Origin: Vermamoeba vermiformis | Lineage: Eukaryota > Tubulinea > Echinamoebida | Reading direction: 5' to 3' | DNA length: 64,000 nucleotides | NCBI GenBank assembly: GCA_045837725.1 | Contig: JBEWZL010000209.1 | Location: 186,001 to 250,000 of the forward strand | Shown: positions 1-13,171 of the stretch, one piece after another | Position numbering within the stretch: the first letter of the stretch is position 1 | Layout of the letters: each line of letters starts with the position of its first letter | Notes under the pieces: generated by a model | What the model saw: the letters and a program-made list of their open reading frames with translations, nothing else | Told to the model about the DNA's origin: nothing | Database searches by the model: none | Program-made: the position numbers and the translations under genes

Positions 1-1344
1 GGATGTCGACTACTTACGGGTGGCACGGAAGATAGCAATTTGAGGAACGCTTTCGGTAGTTCTTTGTTGTACTTGATGCCTGTTTTCAACGTTTCAAATG
101 TGAGTACTTCTCCTTCTTTGCTCTTTGAATTGGCGTTGCTCAATGTCTCGACGTTCAAGCTGTCACGCATCTCCTTAGCAACTTTCTCAGCATCGGTCGA
201 AGCACTTTGCAATATGAATTTCAACAAAACAGGCAAGTCCTCGATTTTGCTGCTGTCAAGCATGTGAATAATGCTACTGCGCACTTTGTCCAACAGTTCG
301 GGCTTGAGGTTCAGATTGGACAGTGTATCGACAACTGAAACAGTGAATTCTGCGTCAGTCTCCAACATGTTGCGTAGTTCGTCAATAATGAGCTTGAAAA
401 TAACGTCAGAGAATGGTTTTGAATAACTGAATAAGCGTACCTGATGTCCATAATCATCTACAATCTCCGGAATAAACGACACAATCTCCTTCTTCAATCG
501 CGGTGTGCACACTGACAACGTCTCCACCAACTTCCTGGCCAAGCCCTCGCTGTCAACGATGTGATCTAACCAACGGAACTGACTCAGAATTAGCCGCGGG
601 ATATTGTCCTCGATGGCCATTGCACTGCGTTTGTTAGAGTCAAATTGCACGATCATCAATGCCGAACTTACTCGTCGTCGGTCATGTAGTCAGGAATCTT
701 CTCCAACAAGAAGTCAATCACTGCTGTTTGCGTTGCTGGCACGCCAAGAAACATTTTGACGATACTCTCTTGCCCAACAGCACCGACAGCCATGAAGCTA
801 ATAAGCTTATTAGAACAACAATAATCATGGCGCAGTATGACTTACGCGGAGTCTTCGTTGGCGCTCGCAATCAACGGGATCAAGGATCGTTTTAGGTTGT
901 CTTCGTTTGACAGATGCGCGAAAAATGCTTTCAAAACATTTTTCTTAGCATCAGCGTCGCCATTATATTTCTTTTCAAGGCTGCGTTTGGTGGCAGCAGT
1001 CGAGCCTAAATTAGAAATATTAATTTCTGGATGTCGGAATAGGTCGCCTTTCTCTTACCCGTTAAATGCCATTTGCTGCCTCTAATTTTTAAAGAATATT
1101 CCCTCATAAGCTTCGAAAAGTCGTCAGTTGGCGCTGAGCCAGATTCGTCATCAATGCGCCGTTTTTTCGTTGGTGATTGGCCTAAAAATCATGAATTATG
1201 GTTAAAAATATTTTAGATTAATTTTATTTGGTTAAGAAATGGAAAAACAGCCAGGCGCAAGCCTTCAGATCGCGGATCGAAGCTGGATTCAGGCTTTAGC
1301 CGAAGCTTACTTGAATCTGCAGAGCTAATTTCCTTTCTCTTCAT
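1..1344 (-). CDS. FANCD2: FANCD2 orthologue, N-terminal part (gene continues beyond window)
   Basis: The Fanconi anaemia D2 protein forms the FANCI-FANCD2 clamp that is mono-ubiquitylated at stalled or cross-linked DNA. Exon 1 starts at 1344 with MKRKEISSADSS and splices to an exon reading QSPTKKRRIDDESGSA, a basic, NLS-like segment. Later exons carry the family's helical-repeat signatures: IPRLILSQFRWLDHIVD, then a stretch matching human LTVPILDVLSSL, then KIEDLPVLLKFILQSAS (human RLEDLPVIIKFILHSV) and TFETLKTGIKYNKELPKAF. This covers roughly the first 300 residues, so the family's ubiquitylated lysine lies outside the window. The window's first 17 bases are intron (donor GTAAGT at 12-17 on the minus strand). 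An upstream in-frame ATG exists at 1449, but MKRK is the better start because a basic, disordered N-terminus is usual. The divergent neighbour is the HMG-box gene. Identity is confident; the exact first exon is less so. Confidence 0.86.
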
Positions 1345-1740
1345 GGCTAGCGATTCCTTATGACTCTGCTTTGTTGTCTTCAGCCAAACAAACAAAATGA
1401 AATAATTCGCGCGAGAAATTCTGAGAATAAAGTACAAGACAAAGAACAAACCAAAATTGGTGACTGTTTCTACAAGAATCGCAATATTCAGAGCAACGGG
1501 ATCACTAGGGATGGATCAATGATTCGGCCAATAGAACCAAAAAAACAGCGAGAACCGGACCTAACTCTGCGTGAGCAGTGAACTACTTGTCTTTGTAGTA
1601 CAACCGTGTGGTACTCACACAAGCAGCTTGACACGTCACGTGCATTTTAAAATTGATAAAAGTCTTGACAAAATCAGATCGGGAACAAATTTTTATTTTA
1701 CTTGCTCGGTCATTCATGACAACATAGATAGTAGTCACGA
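1345..1740. promoter_or_regulatory. Divergent promoter spacer, FANCD2 / HMG-box gene
   Basis: No supported gene. This 396-bp spacer drives two divergent genes. It contains a CCAAT box (1528-1532) and, close to the HMG gene, the sequence TTGACACGTCACGTGCA near 1628-1644. That sequence is a G-box-like palindromic cluster related to the TGACACGTGTCA motif seen in several introns. Function is inferred only from position. Confidence 0.4.
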
Positions 1741-2772
1741 ATGTCGAATCAATCAAGTCCCAATAGCAATGTATCACCAACACGGCTGTCGGTCTCAAAC
1801 ATTTGGAAAATGCACGGAGGATCAGTCCACTTATTGATACCCACCGCTGCTCCAATTCTGCTTCCAGAAAATACTAATACACAAACCGGTCGCAATAATG
1901 TAAATAATAATAATACGATTTCAAACAATTTTGTCAATAATTCTGTAAATACTCCAAATCAAATACCACAAGTTGTAAATAAGAATTCCAGCGGGAGTAT
2001 AAATATCAATGTAAATAATAGAATAACCGAAGCAAATAATGCACGCAGTAATACGACAACAGTTAATAATTCTTCGGCGGATTCAACATCGATCAAAAAA
2101 CCACCCAACGCTTTTATGCTCTATAGTAATGACATGCGTGCCAAACTGAAGACCGAATTACCTGATGCTAAGCAAGGAGAGCTCGTCAAAATAATTGGTG
2201 CTCGCTGGAAGGCATGTCATCCAGATGAAAAAGCAAAGTACGCGCAAAAGGCCGCGGAGCTGCTAGCAGAATGGAAGACAAAACATCCTGGCTGGGAAGA
2301 TGCACTCAGACAGAAGCGCCAAGAGAGTGCCGCCAAATCGAAGAAACGACGTGCCGAAGCCATGAGCTCGGATCTGGTCTTGAGTGACAGCAGCAATCAC
2401 AGTGTAGCAGAGACTGCAGTGCAAGAACCCGCGCATAAGAAGAGGAAGGTGGACAGCACTCGCAGTGCGAATACGACCAAGAACAGCTTGACTACAGCGA
2501 GCTTGAAGGACTCACTCATGGCTGCAAATAGCATACTCAACAACATCTCGCTGTTTTTAACGAGTCGCAATCAAAGCATACCAATCGCGCGACCTAGCTT
2601 TGATGAAGAGGACAGTCAGTCACAGGACAGCTGTCAAGTAGATGCTTCGCGCAAGAGCTCATTGTACTCTAACCCGATCACACCCTGCTTTGATGAAGAT
2701 CAGACCAGTGACAGTAGCAATGAAGTGCTCAATGACAACAGTGCGCAGTATGTGGATACGCGGGCTGATTAG
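1741..2772 (+). CDS. HMG-box DNA-binding protein
   Basis: A 343-residue, intronless gene. Residues about 1-115 are low-complexity and Asn/Ser-rich. Residues about 118-190 form one HMG box: KKPPNAFMLYSNDMRAKL, then LVKIIGARWKACHPDEKAKY, then a WK..HPGWE end. The PPNAFMLYSN start and the GARWK core resemble sequence-specific (SOX/MATA-type) boxes more than the tandem abundant HMGB type. A basic segment follows the box (AKSKKRRAE, later KKRKVDS), plausibly a nuclear localisation signal, and the tail is Ser/Asp-rich. It is expected to bend DNA or act as a transcription factor in the nucleus. Start chosen at the first ATG. Being one long exon is unusual in this intron-rich window. I cannot assign an orthologue. 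Confidence 0.8.
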   Translation: MSNQSSPNSNVSPTRLSVSNIWKMHGGSVHLLIPTAAPILLPENTNTQTGRNNVNNNNTISNNFVNNSVNTPNQIPQVVNKNSSGSININVNNRITEANNARSNTTTVNNSSADSTSIKKPPNAFMLYSNDMRAKLKTELPDAKQGELVKIIGARWKACHPDEKAKYAQKAAELLAEWKTKHPGWEDALRQKRQESAAKSKKRRAEAMSSDLVLSDSSNHSVAETAVQEPAHKKRKVDSTRSANTTKNSLTTASLKDSLMAANSILNNISLFLTSRNQSIPIARPSFDEEDSQSQDSCQVDASRKSSLYSNPITPCFDEDQTSDSSNEVLNDNSAQYVDTRAD

Positions 2773-3130
2773 TGTTTTAATAAATTTTGTTTTAAAGCCA
2801 CCCAGTCTGATCTAGAAAAGGCAAGCACCGCGTGGTATCAATCTAGACTTATTAGCGAGACCAAATGAGATGTTGACTGGACTGTGTTTGGGGTCGATGT
2901 ACTTGTTGGCTTTTTAAGGGCGAGGATGCCTCTTCAGAGGAAAAGACCCGCTGATGATAGTGAACACAGTATCAGAACCCGATTCCAACACACCGTTGAG
3001 ATCAAACAAGTTAAAATAAGTGCTCACAGGGTGCAACAATATGCCAGCCTATATAGAGCTATTCATTTCACTCGCAGATGGAATCAAGAGTGCGTTCGTC
3101 AAATAAATGGATGTCAAATCAAATTTACAA
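2773..3130. other. Convergent spacer between HMG-box gene and AlaRS
   Basis: This 358-bp spacer holds the 3' ends of two convergent genes. An AATAAA-like signal (AATAAATTTT) lies just after the HMG-box stop. I see no credible coding exon or RNA gene; the longer open frames have no homology signal. Confidence 0.5.
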
Positions 3131-6324
<3,194 letters not shown>

Positions 6325-6354
6325 GGTGATCTGGATCGCAAAAAATGTTCGATT

Positions 6355-6970
6355 GAGGGAATTAAAAACTTAACTTACGCGGCATAAATTTTTTTTTTCG
6401 CGCTTAAGTTATGCGGCGTAAAAAATTATTCCTCAAATGCGTTTCAAACTTAACTTATCTTTTTTCTCAAATCAACCGCGACCTTGAGCGACGCTCAAAA
6501 ATTATAGTATTAATAATATAATTAAGTACCAATGTTATATTAACGTAAGCCACGAAAGTGGTTATGAAAGAAAATTTCAAATAATCCGAAAATTAGATCC
6601 CGCTTTCTCTCGTGCGAGTATGTGTCGACTGGCTCGTTTAGCGTTCAGAATTATCGTTAGACACTATGACAGCCTTAGTCTACCATACTCAGCAGTGTGG
6701 TGCCTCACTGGAGTTGAGAATAGACTGCGTGACTCAAAAAAAATCATTCGCTTTTCTCCTCAGCAACGAGCACCACAAGAGTCGCACCACTCCAGTTCCA
6801 TCTTATATATGCAGTAATATAACTATATATATTTTTAAGAATTTTTCTGTCGTGCTAAGCCACCGATCAGCACATCATCTGATCTTCAATTTTTTTGTCT
6901 CTCGTGTCAAGAGCTAGTTCTTAGCGATTTTTTTTTTTTATGCCACGTAAGTTAAGTTTTTAATTCCCTC
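6355..6970. mobile_element. Non-autonomous MITE-like DNA transposon with terminal inverted repeats
   Basis: The two ends are inverted repeats of about 34 bp: left GAGGGAATTAAAAACTTAAC followed by TTACGCGGCATAAA, right its reverse complement with one C/T difference (TTTATGCCACGTAA, then GTTAAGTTTTTAATTCCCTC). It is flanked by ATT at 6352-6354 and ATT at 6971-6973, a likely 3-bp target duplication. Inside the left end, TTACGCGGCATAA and TTATGCGGCGTAA form a nested, nearly perfect hairpin. The 616-bp interior has no credible transposase frame. It lies between AlaRS (start at 6324) and NF-YA (stop at 7105), so it must carry or displace the AlaRS promoter. The superfamily is uncertain: a 3-bp duplication fits PIF/Harbinger or CACTA, but ATT is not the usual TWA. 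The near-identical ends suggest a fairly recent insertion. Confidence 0.8.
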
Positions 6971-7104
6971 ATTGACACTTATTTTTATTTTCATTTTGTA
7001 CAATATCTACATAAGCAGAAGTCAGGTGGCTAATTAAGTCATACCTGAGCTCAGGCCTTTCTACTTTACAAGCATTAAACTAATCTTATCCTATCCCGTG
7101 ACCC

Positions 7105-8002
7105 CTATTCCTTGTGCTGGTCGTGCACATCCGCAACGCTGTGTTCAATCTCGGAGTGCATGCCGACCAGTTCAGGGTGCGCGAGTGGATCAGTTTGATG
7201 GTGCTCTTCGGTCATATGATCAGGCTGACTCACGTGGCCTGCATCGTGACTTGACTCCTCCTGCGAGCCCTTCTTAGAGTCGTCGAGATATGCTTCACTG
7301 TCCGCGCCCATTGACGCGTTGTTGTCGCCTGAAGACGCCTCGTCCTCGCCCTCTTCGCCATTCTTCTTGCGTTGAAATCGACCGCTCTTGCCTCGCCGCC
7401 TGTTTGTGGCGTGTTTGTGGCGAGATTCGTGTAAATATGGCTGTAGAAGATGATAAGACTCTATATCAGTGAATATTATGGCATCACTACGCACCTTGCG
7501 CTGTTTTGGCAGTTTGTTTTCTTGTTCGAGTTTAGCGCGTTGTTGTCGTCGCTTAAGAATGCGGTGGTATTGTTTGGCATTGACGTATAACGGTTCCTCT
7601 ACTACTTCGGGCTGTGCTACTCGTTGTGTATACAAATTGAGGTTCATATAGTTGTGTGCTGCATTTTCCTGTAGATGTGACATCCGCGTCAGCAAAATCG
7701 AAATAACGCAATGCACACTCCGGGCATGAATCGGAAATAATTATCTCAGCACAGTAGATTAATACTTACAGGAATTTGTGCGTCTCCGTGCAAGGCGTGT
7801 AACGAGCTGGCCTGATGCACTGCCGCGTCATCTACGAAAAGTGAATGAATTAATTCAAATAAACTCCGCAACGAACTAAAAAAATTATAATAATATTTGT
7901 ACTAAAAATAAAATTAATTTCTCAACGATTTATACCTGCAGGCGCATCTTGCGGAACGAACGTCTGATTCGGTGCAGTTGCAAATGCATATTGCGCGGCC
8001 AT
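7105..8002 (-). CDS. NFYA: NF-YA (CBF-B/HAP2) subunit of the CCAAT-binding factor
   Basis: The sequence-specific subunit of the NF-Y trimer. The conserved A1 helix reads [19 protein letters not shown], followed after a 54-nt intron by the A2 DNA-binding segment [20 protein letters not shown]. The tail is acidic and His-rich ([20 protein letters not shown]). Exons upstream read [15 protein letters not shown], then [22 protein letters not shown] chose MAAQ at 8002 as the start. An in-frame ATG at 8167 would add 55 residues, but that stretch overlaps two CCAAT boxes and looks like promoter. Two features hint at self-regulation: the CCAAT boxes, and the intron at 7441-7494, which is a multiple of three without a stop and lies exactly between A1 and A2. 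Confidence 0.93.
7441..7494 (-). other. 54-nt stop-free intron splitting NF-YA A1 and A2
   Basis: Donor GTGCGT, acceptor CTACAG. If retained it would add 18 in-frame residues between the subunit-association helix and the DNA-binding helix, where the family needs a short fixed linker. Splicing restores the canonical junction (QRK then PYLHESRH). Confidence 0.75.
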
Positions 8003-8323
8003 ATTCTCCAAAGGTCCTTTGACACTTATACTAAGTAAATTTCGGTAAGTCTGCCGTGAGTGGTGGGGAACTGACCAATAGTGTGAGAGTAAGTGACGAA
8101 AGGAAAAAAAACTAACCAATGGCAACGAACCCCCTCTGAGAAAGTCAAGAAAACCGTTTGCTTTCATTTTATAATCTTGATTTTCGGGAGTAAGCTGATT
8201 TGTACGATATTCTTTGACTTTTCCCTCAGAGTCACGCGCTAGATCGTAGTTTACACGATTTCGATTTATTTTACTTATATATGTACATGCTATTCGAGTA
8301 TTAGGACAGAATAATCAAAAATC
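8003..8323 (-). promoter_or_regulatory. NF-YA promoter with two CCAAT boxes
   Basis: This spacer lies between the NF-YA start and the DENN/ARM gene stop. On the plus strand CCAAT occurs at 8075-8079 (CTGACCAATAGTG) and 8116-8120 (CTAACCAATGGCA). They lie about 73 and 114 bp upstream of the MAAQ start and 41 bp apart. Flanks fit the known NF-Y preference (RRCCAAT). The gene encoding the CCAAT-binding subunit thus appears to carry its own binding sites. No other gene is seen here. Confidence 0.55.
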
Positions 8324-11300
8324 CTATAGGTTGCTAATTTCATCCATCAGGTCGTTGAGGAGCTGTTTGGAATCGATCGACGTCTTCACCTCCGGTCGCG
8401 CATCCATTGCACTAGGCACGGTTGTGACCGGGGTATTAATGAATTCGGCGACAATATTACGATTCGGTTTGGGCAATGGGAATGTTGAAACCAGTGGGCC
8501 TAGAGAGCCTGTCATGGTGTCGCCCTCGGATGAGTTCGTCAAGCTGCGCGGTTTGGCGTTGTCATCAAAGGCTCGCGGTTTCAATAAAGGTATCGGGCCC
8601 AGCGAGCCAGGGGTAATGTCTGTCTTGCGCGACAGACTGGCACGAGGCACTGCGCGATCAGTGTGACGCCGCGATTTCTTAATGTCAGCCAGGGCTTTGG
8701 CACGTGACGCGGTGGGTGTGGGCTCTTCTTCCACAGTCTTCAACGGCTTTTCAGCTGATCCTCGCTTCATCCTCTTGATCTCAGCAGGTGTGATCGAGGG
8801 CATTGGTGAAACAGATGTGCGTCGCTTTTTGTCCTTGAGTTCCTTGGCTAACTTCTTCTCCTCTTCCTTTTCAAGCTCGCGCTGTTTCTTTGCTTCTTTG
8901 GAGCTCAGAGCAGTAGCGCCAATAGAGGCTGAGTGCTTCATGCTGGCTGTGGCAGGAGGTGTTTCCACTGACACGAGGGAAGCTGACTTTGCCATCTCTT
9001 CTTTGGGCGTGGGTTTGGCAGGCGGAATGTCCGTCAAGGTCTGCGTCACTTCGTCCAACAAGTTCGAGATCGAATCTTTCTTGCGGATTGAAGCGCGCAC
9101 ATGAGCTTGAGACTTGCGGCGTTCGTTCTTAATTGACGTTCTTTTAGTCTTCTCCGCACCAGCTGCTGTTGTTGGTCGGCGCGGTGAAGTTCGCAAATCT
9201 TCTTCGTCCACCAAGTACAATACGACTTGCAACAGCTCGTAGATCTCTGTCTGTACAGCTTGCAACTCTTTGTCGCGAAGAAGTTTGTTGTAGATTGCGC
9301 GTAATGGGTTGAATTTCGTCGAGTCTACGTGTTCTAACCGTTGATCTTGAGGTACAAATACAAAACACCATTTGATTGCTCCTAAGCACGGCAAACAAAT
9401 GGGCACAGCATTCTAGGCATCGGGTTAGTCGACATTAATAGGGCATAAGTAATTGCAACGTACCTGCTGATAAAATCTATCAATGGCCTTAATTAACCGA
9501 TGAATGCCTCCATTCTTTACGACTTGAATGGCAGAGTTGACGTGTTGACTGCACACCTCGAGGAATCGGCACACATTGTAGACGTACATGTGCTTTGTCG
9601 GTGAGTTGTCTTGTATGGCCAATTCTTCAATTGCAAGGGCAATGGCTTTTTGTCTGAAAGTTCACAAGTTAGTCCTGAACAACTAATTGAAACAAGTCCG
9701 GCTACATACTCAATGATTGTTGTGCGGCCTAAATTAGTGTCGGCCATCAAGCTCAAGCAAGACCAAGACTGACGAGCCAAAGGTTCTTCAGGATTGGCCA
9801 ATGAGATGTTTTGAACCAATGTATCGACACCGCCAGCAGCTGCCAGTTCCAACATGACATGAGGATTAGACGCGCAGTCTGAGAGCAAATAACTTGTAGC
9901 TGCTGTCAAGTCCCTCAATGTGTCACCAGAAATAGGATGTTCAGCGGTAGGTGGTGCAACAAGAGCCTAAAAGAATTGGTCAGACCGCGCTGTCGGCCAC
10001 TTTCAATTCAACACGTACCTTCATATGCGCCTTAGCCTTGTCACTTTGAATGATATCAATTGCTTGCAATTCCTCCCACAAATCAAGCAACAACAATAAA
10101 TTGGCCTTCAATTGCTTGTCTTGCGCTGTGAACAATTCTAATTTCAATTCATCTGCACCAACCTTGGCACAGCTCGGGTCTAGCTTGTAAATCTATCGAA
10201 CGATTAGTACGCTGTAGATTATATGGCTTTTACTAGCGAACGTACCTGTAACAATGTCTGTGCTGCTCGAATTTTAATCATCAAGTTGTCCTCGGCTTGG
10301 CCACAGATGAGATTTTTCAACGCCTCGTGACCACTGTGCTGCACGAGAGCTGAGACACCTACTGCCAGTGCACTCAACTTGAACAGACAATAGCACGCGG
10401 CACTGACGACGTTGGGCATCGGATCTTTGAGCATTTGAATCACAGTCGCAATGAGTGAGTTGCCATTAGCCAACATCTTCTCTTTGCTCAACGAGATCTG
10501 AGGCACACTGGAATTTCTCTTCACTGGAGATTCACCGCTCGCTTTGTCAATCTTGTGCTCGTTAGGATCTGCAAATGTCAATTGAACGAGTTGCAGCTGT
10601 CCTTTCAACGAAATTGCTAGCTGAGCCACGATAGCTGCGGCGTACTTTCGAACTTGAGCTGAATTGTCGCGCAATAAAGGACCGATAACTGCGACGGCAT
10701 TGTTTTCAATGACTTGATTGATGGTCTTCAAATCAATCATATTCTGCAACAAGTCCCACAGGTGTTGTTTTTTCTTCAGATCTGAAAGAGTGGCGCCACC
10801 ACTTTTGAGGGCGTTGAGGGCTTGCATAGCTTTAGTCTCACTAGGCTCGTCTTCGTCAGCATATTTCATCTTCCTCCAGCTGATATTTTGTTAATAATAC
10901 TGCTGTAAATACTTATTTCACCAACGCGTACCTATTATAGCTTTGAGAAGTCTTAAATATAGGCGCTAATTCTTCGTGTTCATCGCACAAAAACTCTTCG
11001 TTCTCGACCTCTTCTAAGAATCCCTTGGTGTAATTATAGAATTGATGTCGCACCCTGCAAGATAAATACGATCCAAGTTAGTGGCTAAAAAATATTTTTC
11101 AACGAATTAATTACGCACCATTTCTCTCCTTTTTGCAACTGAATACCGCTGATGACGTTAGTGATGAACTCCTTGTCCATAGATGATAACTTCAGACTGC
11201 GTTTCTTCACCACACCGACTGAGAACGAAGCCATCATGTCGTACCATTCGGTCTTAGTTTCAAATACTGCATTTGTAGTCGCGCAAATGTATTGTTTTTG

Positions 11301-12815
11301 TTGTACCGGAGTAATGTCCGTCAACGAGACATAAGGAAAGATCATTCCTGCGTAGCTCTGAAAAAAATCAAAATAATTAGAAATAATTCCAAAATATTGT
11401 TTATAATACCTTTAACGGGGCTACTAATAATGGCGCTGATATACAACAATTGCCGACATCTTTGGCGGGCTGTCCGAAGAACAAGATCCGATTTCTAAAT
11501 TAGGTAATCGTTTTTAATAAAGTGAGGCGAAATAGATTCTCGGTTCACTTACTCTAATAATAGGCCATACCAAATGTACATTGTGTCTACACCGAAGCGG
11601 GTAATTAACTGCGTCAAGTTCGCACCGGGCAGATCAACCCCGCTCACGGTTGGTGGAACTATCAAAGAAAAAGTTTTGTCGTTCCATTTGAAGGTCTCTT
11701 TCTTCTTCCAATTTGTATTTAACGCCTCGTATACTTGCTTTAAGATCGTTGCGTCTTTTGTTTCCTGCTCATACGTAAATACATACGCTTTAACTTCCAA
11801 ATTAGGAAAACTTACCACGAACTTGTGGATCGCCTCGCGCAAGATAGGTTCGTAAATATCGAAGCAAGGACTGCGACTCAACAATAGCATGGCTTTTTGA
11901 ATGGCTCCTCGTTTGGCTAAATTAAATCAATTAATAAAGCGCATCCCGCAAGATTATGGCAAAGTTTGGCTTTACAGCAGATCAAATTAATTAATAGCCC
12001 AACAATTAATATAAAAGGACGAGTGTCGATTGGATGACGTGTTCTTGACGAGCGAATTTTTTGTGCACCGCGCAGCTCCCGATCCGGAGATTTTGCAATT
12101 CGCATGAGATTAAACCAGTATACAACTTTAAAGACGAGGGATTATATAAAATAAAGTACCTTTTGGATCCGGCAGATTGACGAACATGGACAAGCCATAA
12201 ATTATCTCTTCGCTTACGTCACTCTTCTTTGTGGTCGGGAACTCAAATATTCTTCGTTCCTTTGATCTTTTGATCGCTATATACGTGTGGTCTTCGCTCG
12301 TAATATGAGAACCTATAACACAAAAATTAAATTAGCTCGATCGAGGCAATACGCTGTGATTCAATTTCACTTTCTACAGCGATTTCAAATCAAAAAGATT
12401 ACGTTCGGATTTTGTATGAATTAAGGTATCGAAATAGCTGATTTAATTATTATTATAAGAGTCCCGACCGTGAACGGCGGATTTATTATGCTATGAAATC
12501 TTACCATCTGGTAGAGCCAAGTCCGCTAAGTTTGGTTCATTATGCGGAAATTCGACTTCTTTTGGATATACTTCGGTCAATGTATTGCCACTGGTTATGT
12601 CAAACTCTGTGAAGGAGAGATTTAGTACCGTACCGTAACGCGAAAAACAAATTAATGCCAATAATTATATTCCCGTTGTATATATGATTTATTATCAATA
12701 AATATCATATTAAAATGCTCATAATTACGATGGGAATATTAGGCAATAAATTCGTTAGATCGCGAATTTACAACGTACCTGCAATGGCTATTGCGAAAAT
12801 AGGTTGGTCTGCCAT
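8324..12815 (-). CDS. DENN-domain / armadillo-repeat fusion protein
   Basis: A large gene of roughly 12 exons and about 1,150-1,200 residues. The N-terminus (MADQPIFAIAIAEFDITSG) starts a longin-like upstream DENN module; then VKxRG-type AKRGAIQKAMLLLSRSPCFD, and KSYAGMIFPYVSLTDITPVQ with ICATTNAVFETKTEWYD, the pattern of AVL9/DENND6-type DENN domains, which act as Rab exchange factors. After a junction read in frame (SQSYN spliced to SWRKMKYADE) come armadillo-like helical repeats: NNAVAVIGPLLRDNSAQV, RKYAAAIVAQLAIS, PMPNVVSAACYCLFKLSA, LAAAGGVDTLVQNISLAN. The last 250 residues are Lys/Ser/Pro-rich and probably disordered, ending LLNDLMDEISNL. Membrane-trafficking regulation is the likely role. 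The splice joining the two halves is the main uncertainty; if wrong, these are two genes with a boundary near 10.9 kb. Confidence 0.7.
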
Positions 12816-13171
12816 TTTGTTATTTATGAATAGAAACTACTCGTATTGCTGTAGAATCACTATGTCACGGGATGGGCCTTGAGCAACCAACTAAGCAAGA
12901 CTGAATAATTCCCCAGTGACGTTGGATTTGAGTTTGTTAAACGAGCAGTTGCTGTGCTGTAAGTCTTCTGAGAACTTAAATACCCGTTCTACGCGTAATA
13001 CCCAAACAACAACGGACACATGTATCTCGAGGGCGAGGTGCAAGACCACGTGACGAACCACGTGCTTAGAACGGAGATTTCATATGATCCTGAAATAAGA
13101 TCAACAAAATTTGCATATAATTAATCAGTCTTAGATATTTGACATTATGGTACCATACGTCGTGAATTCTT
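12816..13171. promoter_or_regulatory. Divergent spacer with paired G-boxes upstream of cenH3
   Basis: No coding support. Two CACGTG sites lie 12 bp apart (13047-13052 and 13059-13064) upstream of the cenH3 gene and beyond the DENN/ARM start. Regulatory use is inferred from position only. Confidence 0.35.

Noticed and set aside
8003-8167. Upstream in-frame extension of NF-YA
   Set aside because: It covers two CCAAT boxes and has an atypical composition for the NF-YA N-terminus; kept only as an alternative start.
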